64,000 nt of DNA from Eutypella sp. D-1 (Eukaryota > Ascomycota > Sordariomycetes > Xylariales > Diatrypaceae): the NCBI GenBank assembly GCA_023313575.1, contig JAJTTP010000004.1, positions 496,001 to 560,000 of the forward strand. Reading direction: 5' to 3'. The notes beneath the pieces were generated by a model that did no database searches, was not told the DNA's origin, and saw only the letters and a program-made list of their open reading frames with translations. Within the stretch, counting starts at the first letter, position 1. The number at the start of each line of letters is the position of its first letter. Shown here one piece after another: positions 25,641 to 36,649 of the stretch. Position numbers and translations under genes: made by a program.

Positions 25641-25808
25641 ATGATCTCCGACGACGATCTCTACCGCCTTGCCATATTCCTCGGCTCGGCCGCCGTGGTT
25701 CTCATCATCGTATACCACTTCTTAGAGGTCAATTCGACAGACAGCGCACTCGAGGAGAAGGCCGCGAAGACCCAACCGGCACAGAAAAGAGCGGCCTCAT
25801 TAAAATAG
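25641..25808 (+). CDS. ost4: oligosaccharyltransferase subunit Ost4
   Basis: Tiny intronless gene of 55 residues, below the usual size cut-off of gene finders. It begins MISDDDLYRLAIFLGS, continues with one membrane helix (about residues 10-27) and YHFLEVN, the conserved core of fungal Ost4. In the ER membrane Ost4 holds the catalytic Stt3 subunit together with Ost3/Ost6 in the complex that N-glycosylates proteins. The yeast protein is 36 residues; the extra tail here (about 20 residues, rich in Ala, Lys and Glu) faces the lumen or cytosol depending on topology and is typical of filamentous fungi. The ATG follows CCACC, a good start context. Confidence 0.93.
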   Translation: MISDDDLYRLAIFLGSAAVVLIIVYHFLEVNSTDSALEEKAAKTQPAQKRAASLK

Positions 25809-27309
25809 CCGGCTTCGGCAAAGGGAACGGGGAGGGTTGGCAATGAAATCTTGCGAAGGATTCGATGGGTGACGGCTCGGCGTTCAGGACTCAAGGACGT
25901 GCGTATAATCAGGCGGCAGATAGTCGCATATGGGATTTGGTGGAAAGAGTAGTGGCCAGCCACAACAGAACTTCCTCTTACGCCGAAATAAACCAATTAC
26001 TTTCCTATTATGTCTGCAGATTTCGACGATTTTTACACATTGAGATGCAGTCGGGCATTGTGCAGCGATCCCTGATACACCTGGCATTGAGTTGTAAACG
26101 CAATGTGAAACTAGTAGGATCCAGCAGTGCGTGTTCATGCCTGAGAATAGAATGGCTATGAATGGCCTCGGGAATTACGTAGTAGAGATGTGGCATCGCA
26201 CTATGCATCTTATCTATTCAATGCTAATAGTCAAGATAGGCAAATAGGTAGCACTCCGTTTGCCTGTGCCGCGATTCCTGGCAACACATGGGCGTTTGTA
26301 GACCACATTCCACAGACATGATAAGCCACAAGCGAAGCCACAAGTAATTTATTGTAGTGAGGCAGACCTTCCCGGTCCTAACAGCCACACGGCCATATGT
26401 ACCTAGGTACCTAGTGACATATCAGCCCCATTCCGGCCAAGTCCACCCGTGGCCACTCCTATTGAGTGTCTACTAGCGCACTGCTTCCAGTGTTTACCTT
26501 ATGATGTACCCTATACCTTTTATCTCCATATAATGCTTCAAAATAGGTAAGTACCGAAGTACAATGAGATGCCGCGTCTCATTGGTTGACAGGTACTGGA
26601 AGTTCTGTTTTGCCCCCACTAACCCTATTAAGCGCCCCAGTTTTTCGCGCTTCTACAAACGGCACCATACCTGCCCAGCTGCCCTGCACCCTCTTTCCCG
26701 CCTTGCCTACTCATTCTTGCCCATTCCGCCTATTCTGCCTAGAAAGCGCGTTATCTACCCATATCTTACCATCTCCCTCTCTGCTTCCGACTTTACTTTT
26801 CTACTTCTTACAACCAACCCACTCACCCATACTCAACAACCATACAACACCACAACAACACAACAACCACATTTACATTTCTGCCACCCGAAACAACTGC
26901 AATAAATTTGTCGCAGTTGTTTATTTGATTAATTCTTTCGGCTTTTCAGTCCACCTAAAGCCAGCTAATACCACTCTTGTCTCGTTGATTTAGCTTCTTT
27001 CTTGCTACCTCGTTTCTCTTACGAGTCAACCTGTCTGTTTTGACATCTTCCACATAACAAACATCTCTCACCTTCAACCCACGTCTTGCCACTCTCTAAT
27101 CTACGAAATCACTAGACAGCGATATTAACAATCACCCTGTCTTGATCATTTTCCGACAGACAGGTCCACTTGTCATCTGCCCTACATTCTCAGCAAGGAA
27201 AACCCGCATCTACCGGTCGCGACCTAATAATCAGCGACGCGACATCACGGTTTTTTGGCTCGCCATCATACAAACCACTACCAACACTAAAACAACAACC
27301 TAAATCAAC
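25809..27309. other. 1.5-kb upstream region of yra1
   Basis: Contains one ACCTAGGT palindrome at 26401 (inside a longer GTACCTAGGTACCTAG stretch). From about 26800 the strand is C/A- and C/T-rich with many CAACA units, as expected for the promoter and leader of a highly expressed fungal gene. No further gene is recognised. Confidence 0.5.
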
Positions 27310-29080
27310 ATGTCTGGCAAGCTCGACCAGTCTCTTGACGAGATCCTCTCGACTCAGCGACGTGCCGTTGGCGATCGCCGTCGAAGCCAGCGTCGTTCTT
27401 CCGGACGTCCCGCCACCACTGCGCCTGTCGGTGGTGTCCAGAAGAACTCGAGACAGACCCGCGCCGCAGCTACCAAGCAGGCCCCTGCTAAGGCGGTCAC
27501 CGGCCATGGAGAGAGCAAGGTAGTCGTTAGCAACCTTGTAAGTTACTGCCCACTTGTGATAGTATATGATCATTCGCTAACGGATGCCAATTAGCCCAAG
27601 GATGTGAACGAAGCCCAAATTAAGGTATGTTTCCGCTGAGGCTACCGCCTGTGGAATTTCGTCGACACCTTCCTTATATCGCGTGCGCGTATCCGTAAAA
27701 TCGGCCGGTATGGTTATGATCAAAGTCGAAGTCGCTATCTTAAGTCGACAAGACACCGTTGAGAAGCCTAGACTCCTTCCCCAGCCATGCTCTCCTTTGA
27801 GCCTCTGCGCAAGGGGAAGTCGAGCAGATTCTTGTCGCACGCTAATATTGTTCTGTCCATCGGGAGGCTTGGCAACCCTCCCTTTGTCGATGACAATGTG
27901 CAGACGCAAAGAATTTCGGCACTTCGCTATAATGCGACCTCAGGTTTTACCTAAGGCATCCTCGGCATGGATGTTTCCTTGCACCCAGAAGAGGGTGGTT
28001 TCAACCCAGCGAGCATAGCAGTGAGCAAGACAGCACAACAGCACAACAGCATAGCGGGTAACCGTCGCATTACATACTAGTGGGGTCAGCCTCCGGTAGT
28101 ATGGTTTTCCAGATATTCTCCCTTGATGAGATTTTCCCTGCATGAGCCTCTGAGCCGTCTGATGGTGGTGCGGACAGCTTGAGTACTTTGGCATTGCGCA
28201 GGGGCGGGCTCGCGCAATTTGGTGGCTGGCAAGATGTGCTATGTCGTTGATGGCATGCATGAAACGGGTCTTGGGAAATGGCAGCGCGAGAAATGGCTTG
28301 CCTCAGTTCTGGCGTGGTGGCGAATTTCCCTGTGTTGGTGTTGGACTAGTTGGTGTTCTGTCCGCACGTCCGCGCCTGCCATAATCGGCACACTAACGCT
28401 CACTGCATGCTCGTTGACGCTGACGCTTTACCTTTGGCCAATACTTCGTACCAACTTACTCGAGAACCGAATCGGATGGATGGATCCAACGCCTTACGCA
28501 TATATTAAGTGGAATTGATATAACTGACCTGCATTCACGCCATAGGAGTACTTCAAGACCTCGGTTGGTCCCATCAAGCGAGTGGAAGTCTCGTACGGTC
28601 CTGGAGGTGTCAGCCGTGGTATTGCCACTGTCACATTTGCCCAGCTTGACGGTGCGAGCAAGGCCTTCAACGCCTTGAACGGCCTCCTCGTTGACAACCG
28701 ACCCATCAAGGTAAGACCTCCCAAACATTCATTTCCGTTCATCAGCTCACACATCCTAGATTGAGATCGTGGTTGGTGGTGCCAAGGCGGCCCAGGTGGC
28801 TCCCCCAGCGAAGACTTTGACCGAGCGTATCACCCAGCCGAAGGCCCAGCCCAAGTCGGCGGCCAACAAGAAGAAGGAGACTGCCGCGAAGGGCGCTGGC
28901 TCCGGCACCCGCGGTCGAGGCAAGAAGCCTCGCAACGCCCGCCCCGCCAAGAAGACCACCGAGGAACTCGATTCCGAAATGGCAGACTACTTCGACGCTA
29001 GCACTCAACAGAACGAGAATGCCGGCAGCGGTGCCGCCGCCACCAATGGCGATGCCCCCATGGATGATGAGATCATCTGA
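27310..29080 (+). CDS. yra1: mRNA export adaptor Yra1/Mlo3 (ALYREF family)
   Basis: RNA-binding TREX adaptor that links Sub2/UAP56 and the Mex67 export receptor to nascent mRNA in the nucleus. Exons are 27310-27537, 27595-27624 (only 30 nt), 28546-28710 and 28760-29080; introns are 57, 921 and 49 nt. The product has 247 residues. At the N-terminus LDQSLDEIL is the Sub2-binding motif. A basic Arg/Gln/Ser region follows. One RRM spans about residues 70-148, with RNP2 VVVSNL and RNP1 SRGIATVTF. A Lys/Gly/Arg-rich region follows, and near the C-terminus EELDSEMADYF is the second Sub2-binding motif. All splice phases agree. The long second intron is exceptional for this window and recalls the yeast YRA1 intron, which mediates autoregulation. 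Confidence 0.95.
27625..28545 (+). promoter_or_regulatory. 921-nt intron of yra1, candidate autoregulatory intron
   Basis: Donor gtatgt, acceptor ccatag, with a good branch site (taactgac) 20-25 nt before the acceptor. All frames contain stops. Other introns in the window are mostly 39-182 nt. The regulatory role is inferred from the known behaviour of the YRA1 intron in Saccharomyces and is not shown by the sequence. Confidence 0.6.
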
Positions 29081-30497
29081 TCGGCGACTACGTAAAGCAC
29101 ACTTTTTGGGGGATGATAACGGTTGGCTTGGGATACGGCGGTTCAGACTGGTTTTCGTGCGATGCGATGCGATGGTTCATATTCGGTCAAGCTTCTGTCG
29201 CTTGACCCGTCTCTTTGCAACAATACAAGATTGACATACACACGAAGTGGGGTTTGGACGCTGCTGTATTTCCCTTTTTTGTGGCCGCGGCATTCAGCTT
29301 GCTTTCATTCCCCGCTACTACCACTACTACTACGAACCCATCCCATCCTCTACTACTACTACTCCACCATGCCTCGACGCTGGGCTTATTGACCGAGCCG
29401 ACGAATGGCCAGGTCCAACATGTATAACTAGTCTAGTCTAGGCTCCCTCTATCACCACGCATAGATAATAATGAATTGGGCTGGAGGATATGACGATACC
29501 ATCATCACTTGTTTTTTTTTTCTTCTCTCTTTTGGCTTCTGGCTTCCGTGGTCTGTGACATGTTAGATGTAAAGGAACTATGTAGTGAATCGATGAAGAA
29601 GTGACTGAATAAATGGGATTGAGTGGGACTACTGAACTGATAGACCCAATCCCGCTTCACCTCGACCGGACTGCTCGCTTTCCGTACCTTGATGTAGGCG
29701 GGCCAAGTTAACTTTATATATGAAGACTAACCATGTATATCCCATCCTTTGGGTGGTGGCTCAAAAGTCAGGTTTTCTCATCATTCTTCTGATTTCTGGT
29801 TCTGATTCTGCTCCACTAAACCCTAGCAAACGAAACCCCGAAAAAAAAAACCCGAGCCGAGAACGCCTTACTCTTCCTCCCTCGCTCTCTCCCTCTTTCT
29901 CTCTTGCTTCCTATGCGTGTGGCATGACATGACATGGCATGTGTCCTCATTTAAACTTTTTTTAATTCCCAGCTTCGCTCGGTTTCCAGTTCAATCCCGA
30001 CCTATCTCCCCTCCCCCCCCCTTCCCTCAACTTCCGCTCTCTCTGAAGTCTGTTGCGCTTGCTTTACCTTTCTCTCTTTGGCTCGTTCTGGCTCTGTGTC
30101 TCTGTGTGTGTGTGTCTATCTAATTCTAGTTACGCAAGGCCCTATTCCTTGTATTTCCTCCAGCGAGTGGCTTGTTTTTTGCCTCTGCTCTACTGTTTCT
30201 CTCTCTGTGGTGTGCTTGTGTAATTTTCTTGTCCCGGTATGTCTATTTCGTGTTCCATTTTCACGGCCTTGGGATACGGTCGTTGTGGTTGGGAAAAAGG
30301 GGGGGGGGGGTCGGTTCTTATACCCTACAGCCTTCTCTCTGTCCCTTCCACCTAGGCGATGGCGAGGGCTGCGCTCTAATCTAGGTAAATTTCTTAAATC
30401 TATTCAAGAGACACGGGGTTAGTAAATCGGCACAAGAAAGCCGAAGTGCCGAGCAAGGGCGGGGTTACTGAGGGGAAGGGGGAGGGGGAGGGGGGGC
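29081..30497. other. convergent intergenic space, 1.4 kb
   Basis: 3' flank of yra1 and of the aminotransferase. It contains C/T-rich DNA at about 29870-30240, a (GT)n stretch near 30105-30115 and a run of G near 30300. No gene is seen. Confidence 0.5.
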
Positions 30498-32518
30498 TCA
30501 CTTGTTGACGACCCTTTCGATGCCGTCGCAGCCGAGCTTGAGGACGTCCATGCGGGGGCCGTAGGAGAAGCGGACGAAGTGGTGGCAGGGGGAGTCGAAG
30601 AGGTCGCGGCGGCGGGCGGGGTTGAGGTCGAAGAAGATGCCGGGGACGACGATGACCTTCTCCTCGAGGCAGGCCTGGAAGAAGTTGAGGCCGTCGGAGA
30701 TGGGGCCGGGCAGACCCTCGAGGTTCAGCCACAGGTAGAACGTGCTGTCCGGCACGTACTTGATCACGAACCCCATGTCCCGCAGCCGCCGCACCACGTA
30801 GTCCCGCTTGTCCCGGAAGTGTCGCTGCAGCGCCACCATCTCCCGCTGCACCAGCGACGGCTCCAGCATCGGCACCGCCGCCTCCTGGAACGGCGCGTTC
30901 GCTCCACCGTCGAGATAGGAGCCGCAGGAGCCGATACTGCCCAAGATGGTGTTAGCTTTTCCTTTTCTGGGAGTCTGCACATTTTGGAGAGGAGAGGACG
31001 GCGAAGTTTGAGATGCTGGCAGTTGGGTGAAATCGGTCACGCAGCGGGACCACGGGTGAGACTTACGCCTTAATGAACTCCTTAGGGCCCAGGATCCACG
31101 CAATACGCCAGCCGGGAAGACGGAAGCGCTTGGTGAGACCGTCAATGATGAGGACGTCGTCCTCATCGACGTCCTCGACGTTCTCAGCGGCAGAGATGGT
31201 GGTACCATCGCAGCCGCTCGTGTAGTTATAGCCCGAGTAGAACTCGTCGCTGATGAGGGTGGCGCGGCCACGGCAGATGTCCTGGATCTCAGCCAGCTCC
31301 GGGTTGGCGACGACCCGGCCCGTGGGGTTGCGTGGGTTGGATGTCAGGATTACCGACGTACCCCTCGCGATCTCGGTTGCAATGTTGTCCGGATGGATGT
31401 GGTAGCCGTCCTCCTCGGAGAGAGGCGTGGGGATGGCGGCAAACTAGATATGTGTTAGCAAGCCGGAGATCGAGGTCACGTGAGGCAGAATAGTAGTTGT
31501 AAGACATGAGCGGTGACAACCTACGTTCTTGAAAAGCGACAACATCTCGTTGTAAGCCGTGTAGTCGGGAATAAAGAAGCCGACGTAGGCATTGTTAAGC
31601 ACAGCGGCGATACGGATCAGACCGGCACGGCCACCAGGGACAATGGCGACGTTCTCCCAGGTATACTTGCTGTCTTTACCCTGGCGGTGCATCTCGTTGT
31701 ACATGTGGGCGACAGCCTCACGGAGGGGCTTGATACCGGCAGTGGGGCCGTACTCCCTGGCGGCCATGGAGATGTCGATGGTCTGGGGGCGCTCAAAGCA
31801 GCCCTCAATGTCGTCTTCAACCTCGGGAGCTCCCTGGCCCAAGTTGGCCCAGAGCTGAGGCTCTTCCAGGAAGCCATACTCAGCAGCTCTCTCGGTGCAC
31901 CAGACGACGCCAGTAGAGGCACGAGTGGCGTCCAGACCGGCATGGGGGAGGTGACCCTCGTGCGCAGCCCGGAACTGGCGGTGGATCTTGGAACTAGTTT
32001 CTATGCATGTTTCTGGGGTCAGCAACCTGTTCACGGATATGCCATCTTATCTCTACACATCTCCTGGTTTTCTTTTTTCCTTTTTTAAGAATGCAACCGG
32101 GCCGCCTATCAAAATGATCGACGTCGGATGCCAAGTGCCAAGATGGGCACAATATTGGCGGTTAAGGCTGGCTCAGGGCTCAGACAACGGCGGATGCGCA
32201 GCTTGGCAGTGTGACAGGGCCGCGTGGGTTAGGTGTTAGGTGCGGGCGACGACGGCGGGATGGTGGCATGACGTCGATCGAGATGCGCGGGATGTGGGAT
32301 ATGTGATGGCCAGGGAAAGATAACAGACAAGGCAGCCCACACAATTGCAACGTCTAGGCACAATATGCATCTTATATATATTTATATGTATGTATGTCTG
32401 GTGTGTCTGTTAAGTAAATTTTCATACCTTGAGCACCGGGTTCGCTAATGCTGAAGCGTCTAGAAGGACGGGGTACACCCGTGTTCCGGTTCATAGAGAA
32501 CTTGCGGTTGTTGAACAT
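30498..32518 (-). CDS. class I/II PLP-dependent aminotransferase
   Basis: Fold-type I aminotransferase of 460 residues, probably cytosolic. Exons are 32518-32428, 32000-31525, 31443-31067 and 30936-30498; introns are 427, 81 and 130 nt and all phases fit. Recognisable blocks: LGQGAPE near the substrate entrance, YGPTAGIKPLREAVA, VPGGRAGLIRI (phosphate-binding turn), SNPRNPTGRVV (Asn contacting the PLP ring), ISDEFYSGY (Asp and Tyr of the cofactor site), and DGLTKRFRLPGWR with the Schiff-base lysine at about residue 294. Near the end, VRFSYGP supplies the Arg that binds the substrate carboxylate. The amino-acid substrate is not deducible; the family includes aspartate- and alanine-type enzymes. 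The start ATG gives a basic leader, MFNNRKFSMNR. Confidence 0.9.
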
Positions 32519-35352
32519 CTTGACGGTTTCTGGTCTAGCCTCCTCGTCTTAGTATGCGAGGTTAACAGAGACAATGTGAGTGTGTATAGATGTGGGTGTA
32601 TGCGTGTGTTTGTGTGTGTGTGCGTGAGCGTAAAATAAGCCTGTGAGGGGTTGAGCGTGTTAAAAAGAGGTCACGATGCAAGCCCGACTTATAGGAATTG
32701 GGTAGAGCCTTGGCGACTTGTTAAATTAGAGACAAGCGACAGCGCCCGGTCTTACTTCACGTAGGAAAGTGAAGAGATTTAAAAAGAGAAAAGGAGAACA
32801 AAAAAAAAAGGGAAGCAGATACCTAGGTAAGAGGAAAGAGGGAAAATCGGAGAGTGAAGAAAAAATCAGGTAGGAGAATAAAGTAGAGGCCCTGCGATTA
32901 CCTGAATACCTGATATTTCTTCTTATTCTTGGCGCTGATCAGATTGGGCGCTGACAAGGTGTGGTGAAGATTTACTACTATGGTAGGGTAGGCAGGAAGG
33001 AGGTTAGGTAAGGTGTAGGAGAAAAAAAGGCCCAAGAGATTTCCAAGAAAGTCCAAGAAACGAAAATTTAAAGGGATAGGCGTTATTGGGGGCAACTGGG
33101 GCGGGATCAGCTATCCACCAAGCCCACTACCAGTCCACCAGTCCACCAATCTATTCCGTCAAGTCTACCTGCCCATTAACTACTTCCTAATATGTAGAGG
33201 GACGTTCACCTACTAAGGTATGTAGGTAGATATGTACACTTACCTACATACATTAAATCGATATTCATCCATTAGAGCAGCATCCGGCTTTAGCACTCGT
33301 CCAGAGGCGCTTGGACGTACTTAGGTATTCATGAATGCCCGTATATCAGCTATGTAAACGCACCTTTCACGATACATGTAAGTAAGTATGTAGCTATATG
33401 TAGGTACATATGCATGGACGTATGTAGGTATGTATTTGAGTAACTATCGGCATTGCCGTTATCCTCGGGAGTATTCCAATGATCCCAGGACCATACACGA
33501 GATCCAATCCGTCTGTAATAATTTTTTCGTATGAATACCTCACACTGGCTACCTAGGTCGGCATTACTCTCCCGTAGATATACCTATTCTCATCCAGTAT
33601 GGTACAGTTCCTATCTACTATTACTACCCAATGTCGCTCTAAGTCTCAGTTTGTGTTTGACTTTTTTTTTTTGCAACCTGTTTTACCATGCGCCATCTAC
33701 GCTTGCCTACATTGGGGGCTTTCTATGACATATCCCATCCATGCATTGGAGTGGTTTAACTAGGCACCTTAGTGCGTCTTCGGTGTGCTAGTCGGGCAAG
33801 CCTTCCGATCCTCAAGGCCTAGTAAGTAAGGTAAGGTCTACATGGCATAAGGCATACACATAGTAAGTAGGTAGGACTGCAGGTGCAGGAGTCGTATCTT
33901 TCCTTTTTTTTTCTGTAAATAGAACTCAAACTGCGGCAGGAGAAGAAGAAGAAAAGGACAAACATGGAGGTCCAGGCCAGGAGAGGATTCAAAAGGGGGG
34001 GCTGTACAATGGTAACACAATAGAGGCATGGGGAAGCAACAAGCAACCAGCGGCAAGCAGGCTGTACGGAACACGATCCTCATCCTCGTAGTACCACCCC
34101 GAAAGCAGTATATCCCATGGAAAGTCGGCATGCAGATATCCGTCAAAATCCAACAATCTGTCTCAGGCAGAGTCGGCCATTAAGCGGCATATCCCTGCAA
34201 GGACCTGGGGGGCCATTCCGGGTCTTTGCCGTGGGAGGTCGGGTAATAAGGTAAGTTTGTTGATGATACCTAGGTAGAGGTCGGGGACGTTTCTGTGATT
34301 AACCATACGATTTAACTAATTGTACGGCTCTTTTAATATCGGGCTTACTACTTCGTATAATAGGGGGTTACAATGAGTGCGAATGTGTGGATATCTGTAC
34401 GATCGATCTGGTTTGTACGCGTAGAGTGTCCGGGACTTCGGGAGTTCCCGTTAATTGTCGGGTTTGAGACGAGTTGCAGTTGGGACGAAGACGACGAATC
34501 TTGTCGTATGTACCAATAGGCCCAGGGGTAAGGTTCATCCCGTAAAAGAGCAACCGCCCCTTCCCCTTTTCAAGGCCCAAGCAAAGTTCAAACATCCCGT
34601 CTGTCAGGCTGGCCAGGGCGAAAACGACAACCCGAAAAGCAGGTACTTTGTACGGCCGAAAAAGTATCCATAAAAGTCCATCGATGGCAGTTGTTGTCGC
34701 CCCCACTTCTATTGGAACGGCGGGGGCCGTGGCGGGGCATGTAGGTAGCGGCGGGGTTATAGCGGTGTGGCTGATTCAAATGGATTCTTATCTTATCTAA
34801 GTTGCTAAGCCACTTGATACTTATACCCTGACACCCGCAAGCCTGACAAAAACCACTAAACGCGTGCTTGGAGCTCCAGACGCGTCGTCGTTATCGCACG
34901 CCCAGGCAGGCATCCTGGCATCCTGGCATATCTCGACATTACCGTAGACATTTCCATACTACCTACCATAGTACTGACTGACATATTCTAGACCAACCAT
35001 CACATCACCACGAATTAAATTCCATAAAAACTTAATATAACGGCCAAATATAAAAACGATATCGTATATCTTACGAATCAGGGCATTGGCGCATTGGTGC
35101 TTACTGAACGAACTCGAACATTTGGTCAGCAAATCGTCACCCGATATCTGACGACGACAACGACGACGACGGAGAAGACGAGACGGACGAAAATACGGCC
35201 TTGGCGTGGTCAGCGTCCCCAAAACCAAGGACCTCGATCCGTCAATTCGCTGAATAATCCCTAAACCACCTGACGCCCTCCTCTCCCTACGCCTCTTCCT
35301 CCGCCTCTTCCCCCTTCTCATATCGCCGAACAAACTCTCAGACACTCTCAAG
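32519..35352. other. 2.8-kb divergent intergenic space
   Basis: Upstream region shared by the aminotransferase (leftward) and the RFC gene (rightward). Three ACCTAGGT palindromes occur (32821, 33551, 34268), with many GTATGTAGGTA-type motifs near 33220-33430 and a (GT)n stretch near 32575-32630. No convincing reading frame is seen. Confidence 0.5.
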
Positions 35353-36238
35353 ATGGCTCTCATAGTCGACAAGCACCGCCCACGCTCCCTGGATGCCCTG
35401 ACCTATCACTCCGAGCTGTCCGATCGGCTCCGCTCCCTGGTTCGTACCGACCCCCGACCCCCGGCCACCACGCCTCTCCCGTACTCTACCAACACCATGA
35501 AAACCCACGAGCCTTGGTTATTCTAACATTCTTGACCTCCCCCTCCCTTCTTTTCTCACAGGCGCAAAGCGGTGACTTCCCCCACCTTCTCGTTTACGGT
35601 CCCTCGGGCGCCGGCAAGAAGACCCGCATTGTCGCGACGCTGAAGGAACTCTACGGGCCGGGAGTGGAGAAGATCAAGATCGACGCGCGCGTGTTCCAGA
35701 CCAGCAGCAGCCGGAAGCTCGAGTTCAACATCGTGGCCTCCGTCTACCACCTCGAGATCACCCCGTCCGACGTCGGCAACTACGACCGGGTGGTCGTGCA
35801 GGACCTGTTGAAGGAGGTCGCCCAGACGCAGCAGGTCGACCAGTCGGCGCGCCAACGCTTCAAGGTCGTCGTCATCAACGAGGCCGACCACCTGACCCGC
35901 GATGCCCAGGCCGCCCTCCGTCGTACCATGGAGAAGTACAGCCCCAATCTGCGCCTGATCCTGCTCGCCAACAGCACCGCCAACATCATCGCCCCCATCC
36001 GCAGCCGCACCCTGCTCGTCCGCGTCCCCGCCCCGTCCCACGATGACATCTGCTCCGTCCTCGCCGCCTCTGCCAAGAAGGAGGGCTGGCCCGTCCTCGA
36101 CGGCCTGCATCGGAGGATTGCCCAGGACAGCGGCCGGAATCTGAGGAAGGCTATGTTAATGTACGAGACGGTACACGCTCAGAAGTATGTCAAGACCTTA
36201 CCCCACCCCCCTCCCTATGTAAACACACACACACACAC

Positions 36239-36274
<36 letters not shown>

Positions 36275-36649
36275 AGCTAGCTAACTCCCCCTGCCAACAG
36301 CGAAAAAGTAACAGACACGACGCCGATCCCGCCAGCGGACTGGGAGGCGCTGGTGGGACAGATCGCGCGGGAGATCCTGGAGGAGCGGACGCCGGCACGG
36401 ATCCTGCAGGTGCGGTCGCGGCTGTACGACCTGCTGACGCACTGCATCCCCGCGACGACGATCCTGCGCGCCCTCGCCTTCCGCCTCGTCGCCCAGATCG
36501 ACGACGGCCTGCGCCCCGAGGTCGTCCGCTGGGCCGCCTTCTACGAACACCGCGTCCGCACGGGGACCAAGGTCGTTTTCCACCTCGAGGCCTTCGTTGC
36601 GAAGTTCATGCGTGTTCTGGAGACGTACTTGCTTAGTATGGATATGTGA
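35353..36649 (+). CDS. rfc5: replication factor C small subunit (yeast Rfc5, human RFC3)
   Basis: AAA+ clamp-loader subunit that helps load PCNA during DNA replication and serves in the Rad24, Ctf18 and Elg1 alternative loaders. Exons are 35353-35439, 35562-36184 and 36301-36649 (introns 122 and 116 nt), 352 residues, normal for the family. The Walker A loop is GPSGAGKKT (residues 42-50) and the Walker B/DEAD-box equivalent reads VVVINEADHLT, with Asn-Glu-Ala-Asp in place of DEAD, as usual in this subunit. RTMEKYSPNLRLIL follows. The SRC motif of small subunits reads RSRT (Cys to Thr). The C-terminal collar domain ends in FVAKFMRVLETYL. The first donor is gttcgt, unusual but fixed by reading frame. 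A (CA)n(GA)n microsatellite fills intron 2. Confidence 0.94.
36227..36272. repeat. compound (CA)n(GA)n microsatellite in an rfc5 intron
   Basis: Roughly seven CA units followed by about fourteen GA units inside intron 2 of rfc5, close to the acceptor. It is likely length-polymorphic. Confidence 0.85.

Noticed and set aside
28100..28200. C-box-like TGATGAG and D-box-like CTGA inside the long yra1 intron, possible snoRNA
   Set aside because: The boxes are too close together and no terminal stem is visible.
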